Source: Streptomyces spiroverticillatus (GTDB lineage Bacteria; Actinomycetota; Actinomycetes; Streptomycetales; Streptomycetaceae). Taken from it: 64,000 nucleotides of DNA. Position 1 is the stretch's first letter, and every line of letters starts with the position of its first letter. The stretch lies in assembly GCA_014650415.1 (NCBI GenBank), contig BMUX01000003.1, positions 558,001-622,000 on the forward strand. Reading direction: 5' to 3'. The translations under genes and the position numbers were made by a program. The notes below the pieces were generated by a model. That model did no database searches. It worked only from the letters and a program-made list of their open reading frames with translations, and was not told the origin of the DNA. Positions 34,371 to 44,570 of this stretch are shown here, one piece after another.

Positions 34371-35447
34371 ATGGACTTCACTCCGAGCGAGGAGCAGCAG
34401 GCCGCGCAGGACCTGGCGGCGCGGATCTTCGGCGACCTGTCCACGCACGAGCGGCTGACCGCGGCCGGTACGGGCAGCGACGCGGAGCTGTGGAAGCGGC
34501 TGGGCGAGGCCGGACTGCTCGAAGCGGTGGAGTCCGTCGGGCTGTTGGGGCTGGTTCTGCTGCTGGAGGAGCAGGGGCGGACGACGGCTCAGGTTCCGTT
34601 CGCGGCCACCGGAGTCGCGGGTTTGCTCGCGATGGGTGCATTCGGGACGCGAAAACAGCGGGAAACGATGGGGCCGGGGCTGCGAAACGGCTCCCTGGTG
34701 GCCGTGAGTGCGTTTTCGGCCAGCGGGCCCGGACACGTTCGGGTGAGCGGCGGTGCGGAATCCGGCGATGGCTCGTACGGGTGTGCGTTGTCCGGGGTCG
34801 TGCCGGTGGTGCCGTGGCTGCGGGACGCCACCCATGTGCTGGTGCCGGACGCGGAGCGGGGGCTGTGGTTCGTACGGGCCGAGGAGGCCGGGGTCCGGGT
34901 GGAGCCGGTGGAGACCACCGCGCCCTGGGCGGCGGGCCGGCTCACCCTGGACGGGGCGCGGGCCGAGCGGCTGGGCGGGCCGGGCCCGGAGGCGTACGAG
35001 AGGGTGCGCAGGGCGGCGACGATCGCGTACGCGGGGCTCCAGGCCGGGGTCTGCGCGGGGGCGGTGGCGCGGGCCGCCGAGTACACCTCGCAGCGGGAGC
35101 AGTTCGGGCGGCCGCTGTCCACCAAGCAGGGCGTCCAACTGCGGGCGGCCGACGCGCACATGGACACCGAGGCGATCCGGGTCACGGCGTACGAGGCGGC
35201 CTGGCGGTACGACCAAGGCCTCCCGCACGCGACGCACGCGCTGACCGCGGCCTGGTGGGCGTCCGAGGCGGGGCGGCGCGTGGTGCACGCCGGCCAGCAC
35301 CTGCACGGCGGGATGGGCGCCGACCTGGAGCACCCCGTGCACCGGCACTTCCTCTGGGGGCGGCAGATCGACGCCTACCTGGGCGGCGGGGGCCAGGCGC
35401 TGGAGGGGCTCGGAGAACTGCTCGTGGAGGAAGGGGTGGAGGGATGA
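34371..35447 (+). CDS. chsE1: Acyl-CoA dehydrogenase, FadE28/ChsE1-like
   Basis: This is a 358-residue acyl-CoA dehydrogenase-fold protein of the shorter, diverged class. It has SQREQFGRPLSTKQGVQ and HLHGGMGADLEHPVHRHF in the C-terminal half, matching the FadE28 group, while the N-terminal half is poorly conserved. FadE28 and FadE29 form a heterotetramer in which each supplies part of the FAD and active sites, so this should be the partner of the 32102 gene. It begins five bases after the ChsH2-like stop and ends with an ATGA overlap into the next gene. Confidence 0.82.
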   Translation: MDFTPSEEQQAAQDLAARIFGDLSTHERLTAAGTGSDAELWKRLGEAGLLEAVESVGLLGLVLLLEEQGRTTAQVPFAATGVAGLLAMGAFGTRKQRETMGPGLRNGSLVAVSAFSASGPGHVRVSGGAESGDGSYGCALSGVVPVVPWLRDATHVLVPDAERGLWFVRAEEAGVRVEPVETTAPWAAGRLTLDGARAERLGGPGPEAYERVRRAATIAYAGLQAGVCAGAVARAAEYTSQREQFGRPLSTKQGVQLRAADAHMDTEAIRVTAYEAAWRYDQGLPHATHALTAAWWASEAGRRVVHAGQHLHGGMGADLEHPVHRHFLWGRQIDAYLGGGGQALEGLGELLVEEGVEG

Positions 35448-35881
35448 GTTCCGGTGGGGTCGGGCAGCTGGAGGCCGGTGCGGAGCTGGCGCCGTTGGAG
35501 ATCGCGGTGACGCGGACGCTGATCGTCGCGGGGGCGGTGGCCTCCCGGGACTACCAGGACGTGCATCACGACGCCGAGGCCGCGCGGGAGAAGGGGTCGC
35601 CGGACATCTTCATGAACATCCTGACGACCAACGGGCTGGTCGGGCGGTACGTGACCGACCGGCTCGGCCCCGGGGTCCGGCTGCGGGCGGTGAAGATCCG
35701 GCTCGGTGCGCCCAATTACCCCGGCGACACCATGGTGTTGCGCGGGACCGTCACCGAGGTCGACGACTCCACGGGCACGGCCGAGATCCGTGTCGTCGGC
35801 GCCAACGGCATCGGCCATCACGTCACCGGCACGGTGAGGGTGGCGTTCGGAGCGGTCCGTGAGGGGGAGGGGCGCGCATGA
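35444..35881 (+). CDS. chsH1: MaoC-family hydratase, ChsH1-like
   Basis: This is a 145-residue single hot-dog domain. SRDYQDVHHD contains the Asp and His of the R-hydratase active site. It is the size of ChsH1, the small subunit that with ChsH2 hydrates the steroid enoyl-CoA. The ATG overlaps the previous stop (35444-35447), and its own stop overlaps the Ltp2-like gene (35878-35881), so the chain of coupling is unbroken. Confidence 0.85.
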   Translation: MSSGGVGQLEAGAELAPLEIAVTRTLIVAGAVASRDYQDVHHDAEAAREKGSPDIFMNILTTNGLVGRYVTDRLGPGVRLRAVKIRLGAPNYPGDTMVLRGTVTEVDDSTGTAEIRVVGANGIGHHVTGTVRVAFGAVREGEGRA

Positions 35882-37044
35882 GCATCCGCAGGGCGGACGA
35901 GCTGGGCGGGAAGGCCGCGATCGTGGGGATCGGGGCGACCGAGTTCTCCAAGGACTCCGGGCGCAGCGAGCTGAAGCTGGCCGTCGAGGCGGTGCACGCG
36001 GCGCTCGACGACGCCGGGCTGGTGCCCGGGGACGTCGACGGTCTGGTCACCTTCACCATGGACACCAGCCCGGAGATCACCGTCGCGCAGGCGGCCGGGA
36101 TCGGCGAGCTGTCGTTCTTCTCCCGCATCCACTACGGCGGCGGCGCGGCCTGCGCGACCGTGCAGCAGGCGGCACTGGCCGTGGCGGCGGGGGTGGCCGA
36201 AGTGGTGGTCTGCTACCGGGCGTTCAACGAGCGGTCGGGTCGGCGCTTCGGGTCCGGGGTGCAGCGCAGGGAGCCCTCGGCGGAGGGGGCGGCGATGGGG
36301 TGGGCGCTGCCGTTCGGGCTGCTGACCCCGGCCTCCTGGGTGGCGATGGCGGCGCAGCGGTACCTGCATGCGTACGGGCTGACCCCCGAGGCGTTCGGGC
36401 ATGTGGCGGTCACCGACCGGCGGTACGCGGCGACCAATCCGGCCGCGTACTTCCACGGGAAGCCGATCACGCTCGCCGATCACGCCGCCTCGCGGTGGAT
36501 CGTGGAGCCGCTGCGGCTGCTGGACTGCTGCCAGGAGACCGACGGCGGGCAGGCGATCGTGGTGACCAGCGCCGAGCGGGCCCGTGACCTCGCGCAGCCG
36601 CCCGCCGTGATCGTGGCCGCCGCCCAAGGGGCGGGGCGCGGGCAGGAGGCGATGACCAGCTTCTACCGGGACGACCTCACCGGGCTGCCCGAAATGGACG
36701 TGGTGGCGCGGCAGTTGTGGCGCACGTCCGGGCTCGCGCCGTCCGACATCGACGTGGGGATCCTCTACGACCACTTCACGCCGTTCGTGCTGATGCAGCT
36801 GGAGGAGTTCGGGTTCTGCAAGCCGGGCGAGGCGGCCGACTTCGTGGCGGCGGACGCCCTGCCGCTGAACACGCACGGCGGCCAGCTGGGTGAGGCGTAC
36901 CTGCACGGCATGAACGGGATAGCCGAGGCCGTGCGGCAACTGCGCGGCACCTCGGTGAACCAGGTGGAGGGTGCGGAGCGGACGCTGGTGACGGCGGGCA
37001 CCGGGGTTCCCACATCCGGGTTGATCCTGGGCGCCGATTGCTGA
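35878..37044 (+). CDS. ltp2: Thiolase-fold lipid-transfer protein / aldolase, Ltp2-like
   Basis: This is a 388-residue SCP-x thiolase-like protein. In the igr pathway Ltp2 is a retro-aldolase that removes propionyl-CoA from the hydrated side chain, acting in complex with the DUF35 domain of ChsH2. Features are FHYGGGA-like SRIHYGGGAACATV near residue 85, Y297 in ILYDHFTP, the HGG motif in NTHGGQLGEAYLHGMNGI and Y341 in the same stretch. Tyrosines rather than a thiolase cysteine are proposed to act in Ltp2. It is last of the five-gene operon. Confidence 0.87.
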   Translation: MSIRRADELGGKAAIVGIGATEFSKDSGRSELKLAVEAVHAALDDAGLVPGDVDGLVTFTMDTSPEITVAQAAGIGELSFFSRIHYGGGAACATVQQAALAVAAGVAEVVVCYRAFNERSGRRFGSGVQRREPSAEGAAMGWALPFGLLTPASWVAMAAQRYLHAYGLTPEAFGHVAVTDRRYAATNPAAYFHGKPITLADHAASRWIVEPLRLLDCCQETDGGQAIVVTSAERARDLAQPPAVIVAAAQGAGRGQEAMTSFYRDDLTGLPEMDVVARQLWRTSGLAPSDIDVGILYDHFTPFVLMQLEEFGFCKPGEAADFVAADALPLNTHGGQLGEAYLHGMNGIAEAVRQLRGTSVNQVEGAERTLVTAGTGVPTSGLILGADC

Positions 37045-37097
37045 CCGCCCCGGCGTGAGTCGTGGACTCCGGTACTGAATGACCGTTAGCTCACCTT

Positions 37098-37997
37098 ATG
37101 TACCGATTCGCTGGCTCAGCGTACGTACCGTACGTACGAAAATGGTCCTCCGGCAGAGGGGCGGCGCTCGCGGTCGTGCTCGTCGCCCTGCTCACCGCCC
37201 TGACGCTGCCCGCACCCGGGGCGGCGGCCGATTCCCGGGAGGGCGAGGCGGCGGCGAGACCGTACTCCGGGCGGCCGGTGCACTTCAACGGCTGGGCCTT
37301 CGACACCTGCGAGGCGCCCTCCCTCGCCACCATGAAGGCCTGGCGCGCCTCGTCCCCGTACCGAGCCGTCGGCATCTACTTCGGCGGCCGGGGCCGAGGC
37401 TGCCCGCGCCAGACCAACCTCAACAAGCAGTGGGTCAAGTCGGTGGACCGGATGGGCTGGTTCCTGCTGCCGGTGTACGTCGGCTCGCAGTCCCCGTGCG
37501 TCACCGTCACGCACAAGCGCCGGTACGCCATCGGGCGCGACCCCTGGCGGCAGGGTGCCGCCGAGGCCCGCGACGCGGTCGTGCGGGCCCGCTGGCACGG
37601 CATGATCCCCGGCAGCACCCTCTACCTCGACATCGAGTCGTACGACGTCGGCAACCGCGCCTGCGCCGCCCGCACCCTGGACTTCGTGCGCGCCTGGAAC
37701 CGCGAGCTGCGCCGCCACCGCTACATCCCCGGCTACTACAGCAGCGCCGACTCCGGCATCGCCCACCTGGAGCGGGCCCGCCGGGCGAAGATCGGGGACC
37801 TGCCCACCGTGGTGTGGTTCGCCCGCTGGGGCAAGAAGCCCTCGGTGTCCGGGGAGCCGTCGCTGCACCCGAGGGCCTGGATGCCGCACCGCCGCATCCA
37901 CCAGTACGCCGGCAACGTCAAGGAGAGCCACGGCGGGCACCGGCTGAACATCGACCGCAACCGCATCGACGCCCTGGTCGCCCGCACCTGGGAGTGA
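37098..37997 (+). CDS. Secreted DUF1906 (Rv2525c-like glycoside hydrolase-like) protein
   Basis: This is a 299-residue exported protein. A basic N-terminus and hydrophobic stretch (about residues 20-45) form a signal peptide. The DUF1906 domain covers about 60-299 and is a TIM barrel: FDTCEAPSLATMKAW, YFGG, GWFLLPVYVG, LYLDIESYD and GYYSS are its strand motifs, with the acidic DIE at the usual catalytic place. Members such as Rv2525c are Tat-exported and cell-wall linked; no RR motif is seen here. No ribosome binding site precedes the ATG. It is monocistronic, with a hairpin downstream. Confidence 0.83.
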   Translation: MYRFAGSAYVPYVRKWSSGRGAALAVVLVALLTALTLPAPGAAADSREGEAAARPYSGRPVHFNGWAFDTCEAPSLATMKAWRASSPYRAVGIYFGGRGRGCPRQTNLNKQWVKSVDRMGWFLLPVYVGSQSPCVTVTHKRRYAIGRDPWRQGAAEARDAVVRARWHGMIPGSTLYLDIESYDVGNRACAARTLDFVRAWNRELRRHRYIPGYYSSADSGIAHLERARRAKIGDLPTVVWFARWGKKPSVSGEPSLHPRAWMPHRRIHQYAGNVKESHGGHRLNIDRNRIDALVARTWE

Positions 37998-38070
37998 CCC
38001 CCGCACCCACCGTCCCCCGCCCCGACCCCGACCCCGGGCCCGTTCCGACCCTGACGTGTCCCCGGCCCCC

Positions 38071-38091
38071 CTCCACCTACAGGAGGTGGGG
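38071..38091 (+). terminator. Hairpin after the DUF1906 gene
   Basis: CTCCACCT (38071-38078) pairs with AGGTGGGG (38084-38091) over a 5-base loop, with one G-T pair. It is a weak terminator candidate. Confidence 0.5.
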
Positions 38092-38179
38092 CCTGCCCCA
38101 CCCCTACAACCTGAGGCGGACATGCCTTCGGGACCTGGGGCCGATCCCCGGGGCCCCCGCCACTTCTAGCGTGGAACAC

Positions 38180-38770
38180 ATGACCACGCCTGTCTGCACC
38201 AGCGCATCCAAGGCCGCCACCGGGCACGCCGGGCACACCGCGAACCCCGGCCGCACCGCCTTCACGGGGTACCCGTCGTTCTCCTCCTACGTCCGGGCCC
38301 GGGGCCCCGTCCTGCTGCGCACCGCGCGCTCGCTGACGGCCAACCCCAGCGACGCCGAGGACCTGCTGCAGACCGCGCTGACCAAGACGTACGTCGCCTG
38401 GGAGCGCATCGAGGACCACCGCGCCCTGGACGGCTACGTGCGCCGCGCGCTGGTCAACACCCGCACCTCCCAGTGGCGCAAGCGCAAGGTCGACGAGTTC
38501 GCCTGCGAGGAGCTGCCCGAGCCGTCCACCTCCACGGTCGCGCCCGCCCCGGACCCCGCCGAGCGGCAGGTCCTGCACGACGCCATGTGGCGGGCGATCA
38601 TGAAGCTCCCCGACCGTCAGCGCGCCATGGTCGTCCTCAGGTATTACGAGGACCTCAGCGAGGTGCAGACCGCCGAGGTGCTCGGCGTCTCCGTCGGCAC
38701 CGTCAAGAGCGCCGTCTCCCGCGCGCTCGGCAAGCTCCGCGAGGACCCCGAGCTGACCCCGGTGCGCTGA
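38180..38770 (+). CDS. ECF RNA polymerase sigma factor, SigE family
   Basis: This is a 196-residue group IV sigma factor. Region 2 is about residues 35-105 (SDAEDLLQTALTKTYVAWERI) and region 4 about 130-190 (LPDRQRAMVVLRYYEDLSEVQTAEVLGVSVGTVKSAVSRAL). It belongs to the SigE-type ECF class common in Streptomyces (the SigE70-like family). The ATG at 38180 is chosen because it gives the family length. No anti-sigma gene is adjacent, which is common for this class. GGAAC at 38173 lies only seven bases before the start; a self-recognised -35 there would be too close. Confidence 0.92.
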   Translation: MTTPVCTSASKAATGHAGHTANPGRTAFTGYPSFSSYVRARGPVLLRTARSLTANPSDAEDLLQTALTKTYVAWERIEDHRALDGYVRRALVNTRTSQWRKRKVDEFACEELPEPSTSTVAPAPDPAERQVLHDAMWRAIMKLPDRQRAMVVLRYYEDLSEVQTAEVLGVSVGTVKSAVSRALGKLREDPELTPVR

Positions 38771-38936
38771 CCGGCCAAGATCTCTCCAACGGGCTCCCGG
38801 ATTTTGCCTGCTTTTTGGTTACCCCCAGGTAGTGACATACCGCCGGGTACGCGCGCAGAATCGGCCGCACACCCTCGGGCGACATTTCGCTGCCCGTGCT
38901 CTTTGTGCCTTTTCGCGCGCCCACCGGGAGGACGCC

Positions 38937-40583
<1,647 letters not shown>

Positions 40584-40594
40584 GCAACGGACGA

Positions 40595-40634
40595 GGGCCG
40601 GGGTCGTGTTTCACGTGAAACACGGCCCCGGCCC
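40595..40634. terminator. 40-bp hairpin with a parS site at its centre
   Basis: The arms 40595-40614 and 40615-40634 pair over 20 bp with one G-T pair. The centre, 40608-40621, is the exact parS GTTTCACGTGAAAC. It follows the acyl-CoA synthetase stop by 11 bases and could act as a terminator in RNA and a ParB site in DNA. Confidence 0.85.
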
Positions 40635-40642
40635 TTCGTGAT

Positions 40643-40656
40643 GTTTCACGTGAAAC
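40643..40656. promoter_or_regulatory. parS site, second of cluster
   Basis: Exact GTTTCACGTGAAAC, 35 bp after the first copy. Confidence 0.9.
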
Positions 40657-40680
40657 AGCGCCGCTCGGGAGCTTGAGAGC

Positions 40681-40694
40681 GTTTCACGTGAAAC
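40681..40694. promoter_or_regulatory. parS site, third of cluster
   Basis: Exact GTTTCACGTGAAAC, 38 bp after the second copy and 15 bases before the stop of the convergent PAS/receiver gene. Confidence 0.9.
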
Positions 40695-40709
40695 ATCCAT
40701 GCCCGTACG

Positions 40710-43700
40710 TCAGTTGGTGCCGATCTTCGCCAGCAGATCCACAATCCGCCCCTGCACCTCGGCACTTGTGGAGCGCTCCGCGAGGAAGAGGACCGTCTCG
40801 CCCGAGGACAGCCGCGGAAGCTGCGCCTGGTCGAGACCGGCGGAGGTGTAGACGACCAGCGGCGTGCGGTTCAACTGCCCGTTGGCGCGCAGCCAGTCGA
40901 CGATGCCCGCCCTGCGCCGGCGCACCAGCATCAGATCCATCACGACCAGGTTCGGCCGCATTTGGGTGGCCAGGTTGACCGCCTCGGTGTCCGTCGCGGC
41001 GCGGGCGATCTGCATGCCGCGGCGCTCCAGGGTGGCCGTCAGCGCGAGCGCGATCTCCTCGTGCTCCTCGATCAGCAGGACACGCGGCGGATGCTGCTCG
41101 CTGTCGCGCGGCGCGAGCGCCTTGAGGAGCACGGCCGGGTCGGCTCCGTACGCGGCCTCCCGCGTCGCCTGTCCGAGACCGGCCGTGACCAGCACCGGGA
41201 CCTCCGCCGCCACGGCCGCCTGACGCAGCGACTGGAGCGCGGTACGGGTGATCGGCCCGGTCAGCGGGTCCACGAACAGGGCGGCGGGGAACGCCGCGAT
41301 CTGCGCGTCGACCTCCTCGCGGGAGTGCACGATCACCGGCCGGTAGCCCCGGTCGCTGAGCGCCTGTTCCGTGGAGACGTCCGGCGCGGGCCACACCAGC
41401 AGCCTGCGCGGGTTGTCCAGCGGCTCCGGGGGCAGCTCGTCGTCCACGGGCTGCGGCACGGGCCGGTTGGAGACCTCCACCGCGCCGCCCGGGCCGTCCA
41501 GCGGCTCCGGACCCTCGCTGCCCTCGTCCGGGGCCTCTATGGCGTACGCACGGCCCTCGGAGGCCTCCGGGATGAGCTGCTGGTGCTGCTGCGGGGCGGC
41601 CGGGCCGGTGGGCGTGCCGCCGGTCGGGGTGTGCTGGGTGCTCTGCGGGTGCGGGCGGGCCTCGGGCTCCGCCTCGGCGGCTCCGGCGAGCGCGGCCGCT
41701 GCCGGGCGCTCCGCCTCGGTGGGCGCCGCCAGCTTGCGGCGGCGGCCCGAGCCCAGCGTCTGGTTCTGCTGCTGGGCGATCTGCTGCGAGAACGGCGCGC
41801 CCTGCCCGAGGGTGCGCACGCTGAAGGCACGCCCCTGGGTGGAGTGCGTCGACTCGGCGGGCATCGGCTGCGGTGCGCCGGGCAGCCGGGGCTGCGCCTG
41901 CGGGAGGGGCTGGGCCTGCGGGTGCTGGGGGCTCTGCGGGTTGGCCACGTCGGCGGACGGCGTCGGCCAGCCACCGGGCGCGGGCCGCTCCTGCGGTACG
42001 TCACCGGATCGGCCGGGAACCCGGTCCGCCTCGGCGGGCGGCAGCGCGAACGGGCTCCGCGCCTCCTCCGGCTCGGCCGGTGCCGTCGCCAGCGCACGCC
42101 GGGCGCGGCGGCCGCCCCCGGCCTGGGCCCCCTGGTGCGGGGCGGCGCCGGCGGAGGCGAGCACCTGCTCGTGCCCGGAGGTGTCCTCCGCCGTGGGGTT
42201 CTCCGCGCGGGCGGCGGAGGGCATGGCCGAGGCGTCCGCACCCGGCGGCCGCTGACCGTGGGAGACGGGGGCGGGCGGCAGCGCCGGCATCCCGCCGTCC
42301 TCGGGGGAGGCGCGGCGAGCCGCTTCGGCGTGCGGAGGCACAGCCTGCGGGGGCAGGCCCTGCGGGGACACGGCCTGCGGGTGCAGGCCCTGCGGGGACA
42401 CGGCCTGCGGGGGCAGGCCCTGCGGAGGGACACCCTGCGGCGGCACGGTCTCGCCGAGCGCGGCACGTCCGGCGGCGCCCTCGCCCGCCGTCACGACCGA
42501 GCCCTCGGCGGGCCCGGCGGGTGCGCCGGACGGGTCGGCGGGGCGGGACGGGCCGGGAAGCGCCAGCGCCTGACCGGCAACGGGTGCCGGGGCGTCCGTA
42601 CCGGAGGCGCTGCCGGCAGGGGCTGCCGCTGAGGGCTCCTCGGAGGGGCTCGGGCGGCCGCGCCTGCGGCCCGTGCCGCCTGCGCCCTCGCCGGTGCCCT
42701 GCTGGGCCGGGATCATCTCGTGCTGCTCGTCGGCGGGGCCGCGCCGGGCCCTGCGCCGCCCGCTGGGGGCCGCGGCGGACTCCGGGGCCTGCGGGGTCTC
42801 CGGAGCGCTCTCCTCGCCGTCGAGGAAGGCGTCGGTGGAGGACCGCCGGGCGCGCCGACCGCCGCTCTGCTGGGCGGGGACGGGGGCCGGGGCCTCCGCC
42901 GCCGGTGCCTCGGGGTCCGGGGTCCGGACGGCGCCGGAGCCCTCGCCGATCGGCACCTCCAGGACGTACGCGCTGCCGGTCATGCCCGGCACCTCGTGCG
43001 TCTGGAGCACACCGCCGTGCGCCTGGACGATGCCCCGCACGATCGGCTCGTGCACCGGGTCGCCGCCCGCGTACGGGCCGCGCACCTCGAAGCGCACGAC
43101 CTCGCCGCGCTGGGCGGCCGCCACCACGATCGTCGAGTCCACGTAACCGCCGGCCGCCGCCGCTGCCGGGGCCACCTTGCCGGTCGAGTCCACCCCGGCG
43201 ACGTCCGCCACCAGGTGGGCCAGGGCGGTGGCCAGCCGTACGCCGTCCACCTCGGCCTCGATCGCGGGCGCGTGCACCGCGAACTGGGCGCGGCCCGGAC
43301 CGATCAGCTCGACCGCACCCTCCACGGCCGCCGCGACGACGCCGTCCACCAGCACGTTCGCCTTGACCAGCGGCTCGACGCCGGAGGCCAGGCGCTGGAA
43401 GCCCAGCACGTTGTCGACCAGCGTGGTCATGCGGGCGTACCCGGCGGCCAGGTGGTGCAGGATCTGGTTGGCCTCGGGCCACAGCTGTCCCGCCGGGTCG
43501 GAGGCCAGGGTGCCCAGCTCGCCGCGCAGCTCCTCCAGGGGGCCGCGCAGGGAGCCGCCGAGCACCGCGCTCAACTGGGCGTGCCGGTGGGCCAGTTCCT
43601 CGTGCCGCTCCTGACCGAGGGCGACCTCGGCGTCGTACCGCTCGCGCGTCGCGGACAGCTCCTCGGCGTGCTCGGAGGTCAGCCGTTCCAGCTCCTGGGC

Positions 43701-44570
43701 GTGCTCGGAGGTGAGGCGCTCCAGCTCCTCGGCGTGCCGGGTCGCCTGCTCCTCGTACGCACGGCGGTCGGCGAAGGTCATCACCGCGCCGACCAGCTGC
43801 TCGCCGTCGCGCACGGGAGCGGTCGTCAGGTCCACCGGAACCTGCTTGCCGTTCTTCGCCCACAGCACCTGGCCGCGCACCCGGTGCTTGCGCCCGGACT
43901 TCAGGGTGTCGGCGAGCGGGGACTCCTCGTACGGGAACGGTGTCCCGTCGGCCCGCGAGTGCACGGCGAGCGCGTGCAGCTCCTTGCCGCCCAGGTCGCT
44001 GGCGCGGAAGCCGAGGATCTGCGCGGCGGCCGGGTTCGCGAGGACGATGCGGCCCTCGGTGTCGGTGCCGACGACGCCCTCGGAGGCGGCGCGCAGGATC
44101 ATCTCGGTCTGCCGCTGGGAGCGGGCCAGTTCGGCCTCGGTGTCGACGGTGCCCGAAAGGTCCCGTACGACCAGCATGAGCAGTTCGTCACCGGTGAGGG
44201 AGGTGGCGCCGGCCGGCCGGTCGGCGGAGTAGGCGTCCCGTCCGTCCTCCAGGTTGGCGCTGGTGACCTCGACGGGGAACTGGCTGCCGTCGGTGCGCCG
44301 GGCGGTCATCCGGGTCGGCCTGGTGCGGCCCTGCGCGTCGGCCCCGCTGGGGCGGCGCATGGATCCGGGGATCAGCTTGGAGTCGAACTCCGGCAACAGG
44401 TCGAGGAGTCCGCGCCCCACCAGTGCGGTGCCCGGGGTCTCGAAGGTCTCCAGGGCGATGGCGTTGGCGTTGACGACGGTCCCGTTGCAATTGACGAGCA
44501 GGAGCCCGTCCGGGAGCGCGTCGAGTATCGCTGCGAGGCGAGCAGCGCCTCGGGATGGCCTGCTGCTCAC
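40710..44570 (-). CDS. Large PAS / degenerate histidine kinase / receiver protein
   Basis: This is a 1286-residue cytosolic signalling protein. Order: PAS-like (about 10-105), PAS (155-270), coiled coil with repeated ELERLTSEH (275-330), kinase-like region (330-560), Pro/Ala/Gln low-complexity region (about 560-1040), a first receiver-like domain (about 1055-1160) and a second receiver (1161-1286). The phospho-His box reads GGSLRGPL where SHELRTPL is expected, so the histidine is missing; the N box and G boxes are also poor. The last receiver keeps D near 1212 but lacks the usual Lys. GTG at 44570 has GGGAGG eight bases upstream. It looks like a scaffold or atypical regulator rather than an active kinase. 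Confidence 0.8.
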   Translation of the reverse strand: MSSRPSRGAARLAAILDALPDGLLLVNCNGTVVNANAIALETFETPGTALVGRGLLDLLPEFDSKLIPGSMRRPSGADAQGRTRPTRMTARRTDGSQFPVEVTSANLEDGRDAYSADRPAGATSLTGDELLMLVVRDLSGTVDTEAELARSQRQTEMILRAASEGVVGTDTEGRIVLANPAAAQILGFRASDLGGKELHALAVHSRADGTPFPYEESPLADTLKSGRKHRVRGQVLWAKNGKQVPVDLTTAPVRDGEQLVGAVMTFADRRAYEEQATRHAEELERLTSEHAQELERLTSEHAEELSATRERYDAEVALGQERHEELAHRHAQLSAVLGGSLRGPLEELRGELGTLASDPAGQLWPEANQILHHLAAGYARMTTLVDNVLGFQRLASGVEPLVKANVLVDGVVAAAVEGAVELIGPGRAQFAVHAPAIEAEVDGVRLATALAHLVADVAGVDSTGKVAPAAAAAGGYVDSTIVVAAAQRGEVVRFEVRGPYAGGDPVHEPIVRGIVQAHGGVLQTHEVPGMTGSAYVLEVPIGEGSGAVRTPDPEAPAAEAPAPVPAQQSGGRRARRSSTDAFLDGEESAPETPQAPESAAAPSGRRRARRGPADEQHEMIPAQQGTGEGAGGTGRRRGRPSPSEEPSAAAPAGSASGTDAPAPVAGQALALPGPSRPADPSGAPAGPAEGSVVTAGEGAAGRAALGETVPPQGVPPQGLPPQAVSPQGLHPQAVSPQGLPPQAVPPHAEAARRASPEDGGMPALPPAPVSHGQRPPGADASAMPSAARAENPTAEDTSGHEQVLASAGAAPHQGAQAGGGRRARRALATAPAEPEEARSPFALPPAEADRVPGRSGDVPQERPAPGGWPTPSADVANPQSPQHPQAQPLPQAQPRLPGAPQPMPAESTHSTQGRAFSVRTLGQGAPFSQQIAQQQNQTLGSGRRRKLAAPTEAERPAAAALAGAAEAEPEARPHPQSTQHTPTGGTPTGPAAPQQHQQLIPEASEGRAYAIEAPDEGSEGPEPLDGPGGAVEVSNRPVPQPVDDELPPEPLDNPRRLLVWPAPDVSTEQALSDRGYRPVIVHSREEVDAQIAAFPAALFVDPLTGPITRTALQSLRQAAVAAEVPVLVTAGLGQATREAAYGADPAVLLKALAPRDSEQHPPRVLLIEEHEEIALALTATLERRGMQIARAATDTEAVNLATQMRPNLVVMDLMLVRRRRAGIVDWLRANGQLNRTPLVVYTSAGLDQAQLPRLSSGETVLFLAERSTSAEVQGRIVDLLAKIGTN
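42341..42430. repeat. Three tandem 30-bp units in the low-complexity coding region
   Basis: Units at 42341-42370, 42371-42400 and 42401-42430 differ by a few bases, with partial units at both ends. They encode decapeptide repeats of the type SPQGLPPQAV in the large signalling protein. Confidence 0.88.

Noticed and set aside
38173..38179. GGAAC before the ECF sigma gene as an autoregulatory -35
   Set aside because: It is only seven bases from the start codon, so a -10 and start site would fall inside the gene.
42329..42448. CRISPR-like array in the repeat-rich coding region
   Set aside because: The 30-bp units are contiguous and in frame, coding for a low-complexity protein segment.
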